The notes beneath the pieces are model-generated. The model saw only the letters and a list, made by a program, of their open reading frames with translations, had not been told where the DNA came from and searched no databases. The translations under genes were made by a program, and so were the position numbers. Positions 6,661 to 8,830 of a DNA stretch of 8,830 nucleotides are shown in pieces; the first letter of the stretch is position 1, and each line of letters starts with the position of its first letter. The stretch comes from JBEVEP01 sp040512755. GTDB lineage: Bacteria > Pseudomonadota > Alphaproteobacteria > Rhizobiales > Rhizobiaceae. The DNA is taken from positions 1 to 8,830 of the forward strand of contig JBEVEP010000259.1 in assembly GCA_040512755.1 (NCBI GenBank), given 5' to 3'.

Positions 6661-8187
6661 CTATTCTCCGCGCGGAAAGCGCTTGCTTTCCTCGATGACG
6701 TTCAGGTCCATGTGATTGCGCATATACCGTTCGGATGCCTTCTGGAGCGGTTGGAAATCCCAGGGGTAGTAGGCGCCGTTGCGCAACGCCGGATAAACCA
6801 CCCTTCGGCGGGCCTGGCTCTCGCGCACAGCCGCATCGAACGCGGCCATATCCCAGCGGGCGCGAACCTTGCTCATGAAGCCCGCCACGAGTTCTGCGCA
6901 GGAGGGTTCGGCGGCAAGGTTTGTCAGTTCGTGAGGATCGGATTCCAAATCAAAGAGCTGCGGCGGGTCGATCTCGCAATGGACGAACTTGTGACGTCCT
7001 TCACGGATCGCCACAATCGGAGCGGAGGAGCCTTCTGCCGCGTACTCCATCAACACGGGTGCGGATCGTGGCGATCCGGCGATCAGCGGCAACAATGATT
7101 GCCCGTCTGTCCAGGGTGCAATGCCGCCGAGCTCGATGCCGGCCAGATTGCAGAGCGTCGGCAGGACGTCCAGATTGGAGACCGGCGTATCGATCAGGGA
7201 GGCACTTACTCCAGTTCCCGCGATCATAAAGGGTACGTTCACCGACCCTTCAAAGAAGCACATCTTGAACCATAGTCCTCGCTCTCCGAGCATGTCCCCG
7301 TGGTCCGAGCAGAACACAATGACGGTATCGTCAAGCATCCGGGTTCGCTGCAGAACGGAAACGAGTTCGCCGACCTTGTCGTCGATGTAAGAGATGTTGG
7401 CGAAATAGCCACGCCGCGCATCGCGGACATGTTCAGGCGTGATGTCGAAGTTCGTATGGTCGCTCGCCAGATGGAGCCGCTGGGAATGCGGGTCCTGCTC
7501 ATCATACGGAATGAACCCGGTCATCGGTTCGAGCGCTTGGCAGTTCTCGTAGAGGTCCCAATATTGCCGCCGCGTCACATAGGGATCGTGAGGGTGGGTG
7601 AATGAAACTGTCAGGCACCAAGGCTGGCAGCTGCCGTCTGTGGATGTTCGGGCGAGCTGATAAAGCTTCTGTGCTGCATGGAACGCGACCTCGTCGTCAT
7701 ACTCCATCTGATTGGTTGTTTCGGCGATGCCGGCGCCGGTTACGGAGCCGAGATTGTGATACCACCAATCGATGCGCTCATTCGGCCTGCGGTAGTCAGG
7801 GGTCCAGCCGAAGTCTGCAGGATAGATGTCGGTGGTGAGCCGGCCCTCGAACCCGTGCAACTGATCAGGCCCGACAAAATGCATCTTGCCGGACAGGCAG
7901 GTGTAGTAGCCCGCGCTGCGCAGATGATGCGCGTAGGTTGGAATGTCCGACGTGAACTCGGCAGCGTTATCGTAGACGCGTGTGCGAGACGGGAGTTGGC
8001 CACTCATGAAGGAAGCGCGGCCGGGCGCACAGAGAGGGGAGGCCGTGTAATTATTGCTGAAACGCGCCGAGCGGGCAGCCAGTCTCTTCAGGTTCGGCGC
8101 ATGAAGGAAGTCAGCCGGACCATCCGGAAACAGCGTTCCGTTCAACTGGTCGACCATGATGATGAGTATGTTGGGCCGGGTAGTCAT
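6661..8187 (-). CDS. betC: Choline sulfatase BetC (508 aa)
   Basis: Type I sulfatase that hydrolyses choline-O-sulfate to choline and sulfate, letting the cell use this plant and fungal osmolyte as a betaine precursor and sulfur source. The sulfatase signature SPLCAPGRASFMSG (50-63) contains Cys53 in C-x-P-x-R, which must be converted to formylglycine. Metal and active-site residues include Asp13 in MVDQLN, Lys101 and His103 in GKMHF, His198 and His200 in THPHDP, Asp295 and His296 in SDHGD, and Lys308. The last 50 residues (RRVVYPALRNGAYYPWDFQP to the end) match the choline-sulfatase C-terminal domain that sets BetC apart from other sulfatases. There is no signal peptide, so it acts in the cytoplasm. 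Its ATG overlaps the betI stop in TGATG, indicating translational coupling. Confidence 0.95.
   Translation of the reverse strand: MTTRPNILIIMVDQLNGTLFPDGPADFLHAPNLKRLAARSARFSNNYTASPLCAPGRASFMSGQLPSRTRVYDNAAEFTSDIPTYAHHLRSAGYYTCLSGKMHFVGPDQLHGFEGRLTTDIYPADFGWTPDYRRPNERIDWWYHNLGSVTGAGIAETTNQMEYDDEVAFHAAQKLYQLARTSTDGSCQPWCLTVSFTHPHDPYVTRRQYWDLYENCQALEPMTGFIPYDEQDPHSQRLHLASDHTNFDITPEHVRDARRGYFANISYIDDKVGELVSVLQRTRMLDDTVIVFCSDHGDMLGERGLWFKMCFFEGSVNVPFMIAGTGVSASLIDTPVSNLDVLPTLCNLAGIELGGIAPWTDGQSLLPLIAGSPRSAPVLMEYAAEGSSAPIVAIREGRHKFVHCEIDPPQLFDLESDPHELTNLAAEPSCAELVAGFMSKVRARWDMAAFDAAVRESQARRRVVYPALRNGAYYPWDFQPLQKASERYMRNHMDLNVIEESKRFPRGE
6666..6669 (-). promoter_or_regulatory. Ribosome binding site of betA inside the betC 3' end
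   Basis: GGAG on the minus strand lies 8 nt before ATG 6657 and within the last codons of betC. It supports the ATG rather than the adjacent TTG 6660 as the betA start. Confidence 0.55.
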
Positions 8188-8771
8188 CAGCGCGTCTGCC
8201 TGAGTTTTGTACCGAGGTAGTCTTCGACAAGCGCGATCGCGCTTTCGGCATTGGGTGTGCCGTCCTTCAGGGCACGGCGAATGTAGAGCCCGTCGATGAG
8301 AGCAGCGATTCCCTCCGCCAAGCGTTCCGCGTCGGTCTGGGCCATCAGGCCGGTAAGGCCGCTCATCAGGTTGGAGTGGAGACGCCGGGCATACACGCGC
8401 AACAGGCGGCGCAGTCGGGAGGATTTCTGCGCTTCGACATAGAAGGCGAGCCAGGCGGCAATCGTTTCAGGCCGGAACTGCTTTTCGGAGAAGTTGACCG
8501 CGATGACCGCTGAAACACGCGCTCGGCCGGTGTCTGCGGCCCGCAACGCGAAACGCATGTCCTTGCCGAGCTCGGAAAGGATATGCCGCATCGTCGCCTG
8601 CAGCAGTTCATCCTTGGCCCCGAAATAGTGGTGCGCGAGTGCGGACGATACGCCAGCACGCCCGGCGATCTCTGACATGGTGACATCGAGCGAACCACGC
8701 TCTCCGATCGCCAGGATCGTCGCGTCGATCAACGCTTTCCGGCGCAGCGGCTCCATTCCAATCTTTGGCAT
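8187..8771 (-). CDS. betI: TetR-family repressor BetI (194 aa)
   Basis: Choline-responsive transcriptional repressor of the bet genes. The N-terminus MPKIGMEPLRRKALIDATILAI closely resembles the MPKLGMQ...RR..LIDAT start I recall for E. coli BetI. The TetR helix-turn-helix spans about residues 31-50 (TMSEIAGRAGVSSALAHHYF), followed by the usual K-x-x-L-L segment. The ligand-binding part keeps AWLAFYVEAQ and the RRLHSNLMSGL helix and ends with ALIDGLYIRRAL. The length equals that of the family (about 195). The start ATG 8771 has GGAGG at 8777-8781 with 5-nt spacing. It is first in the operon and its stop overlaps betC, so it likely controls its own synthesis through the palindrome just upstream. 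Confidence 0.96.
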   Translation of the reverse strand: MPKIGMEPLRRKALIDATILAIGERGSLDVTMSEIAGRAGVSSALAHHYFGAKDELLQATMRHILSELGKDMRFALRAADTGRARVSAVIAVNFSEKQFRPETIAAWLAFYVEAQKSSRLRRLLRVYARRLHSNLMSGLTGLMAQTDAERLAEGIAALIDGLYIRRALKDGTPNAESAIALVEDYLGTKLRQTR

Positions 8772-8796
8772 CGCATCCTCCGATGCCGAACGCTAT

Positions 8797-8824
8797 TTTT
8801 AATTGACTGATCAATCAATAAAAA
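8797..8824. promoter_or_regulatory. Probable BetI operator (bet box) upstream of betI
   Basis: The core TTGACTGATCAATCAA (8803-8818, plus strand) is a 16-bp dyad centred on TGATCA with a single mismatched base pair. Allowing one further mismatch at 8801/8820, the symmetry extends through flanking T and A runs to a 28-bp palindrome at 8797-8824. It lies 25 bp from the betI start, AT-rich in a GC-rich setting, where an operator overlapping the promoter is expected. TetR proteins bind such dyads as dimers. Binding by BetI is inferred from position and symmetry. The window ends just beyond, so any divergent gene it also serves is not visible. Confidence 0.7.
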
Positions 8825-8830
8825 TCCTGG

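Noticed and set aside
1..8830. CRISPR array, insertion sequence or rRNA
   Set aside because: No regularly spaced repeats, transposase motifs, long terminal inverted repeats or rRNA-like sequence were seen.

Overview
The window looks like a GC-rich alphaproteobacterial chromosome, most likely Rhizobiales (a Rhizobium, Sinorhizobium or Mesorhizobium relative). The main reason is a complete choline-sulfate/choline to glycine betaine operon that includes betC. The 487-residue BetB and 550-residue BetA are close to the rhizobial lengths as I recall them. I could not run a search, so the genus is not fixed.

Left region (1-824): the C-terminal catalytic part of a tyrosine recombinase (cut by the window edge) reads rightward and stops 149 bp before the 3' end of a minus-strand tRNA-Pro(CGG). 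This is the usual end of an integrative element (genomic island, ICE or prophage) inserted in the 3' end of a tRNA gene. The element body would lie to the left, outside the window. Between integrase and tRNA is a perfect 12-bp tandem duplication that could be an integrase arm site. The tRNA has its own good sigma-70-type promoter on its right side.

Middle region (825-3494): a 426-bp stretch without a confident gene holds several inverted repeats, one of them a very strong 38-nt hairpin, plus a possible 84-codon ORF. It leads into a 747-residue two-domain protein. Its N-terminal half is a GDP-mannose pyrophosphorylase (ManC-like nucleotidyltransferase). Its C-terminal half is an N-acylglucosamine 2-epimerase (AGE)-family barrel, standing where many ManC proteins carry a cupin phosphomannose isomerase domain. 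It probably serves GDP-mannose supply for surface polysaccharide.

Right region (3488-8830): a compact minus-strand operon in the order betI-betC-betA-betB. BetC releases choline from choline-O-sulfate, BetA oxidises choline to betaine aldehyde, BetB oxidises that to glycine betaine, and BetI is the choline-responsive TetR repressor. A near-perfect palindrome just upstream of betI is the likely operator. The operon meets the manC-AGE gene tail to tail with a 7-bp overlap of coding ends, leaving no room for an intergenic terminator. No transporter gene for choline or choline sulfate is in the window.
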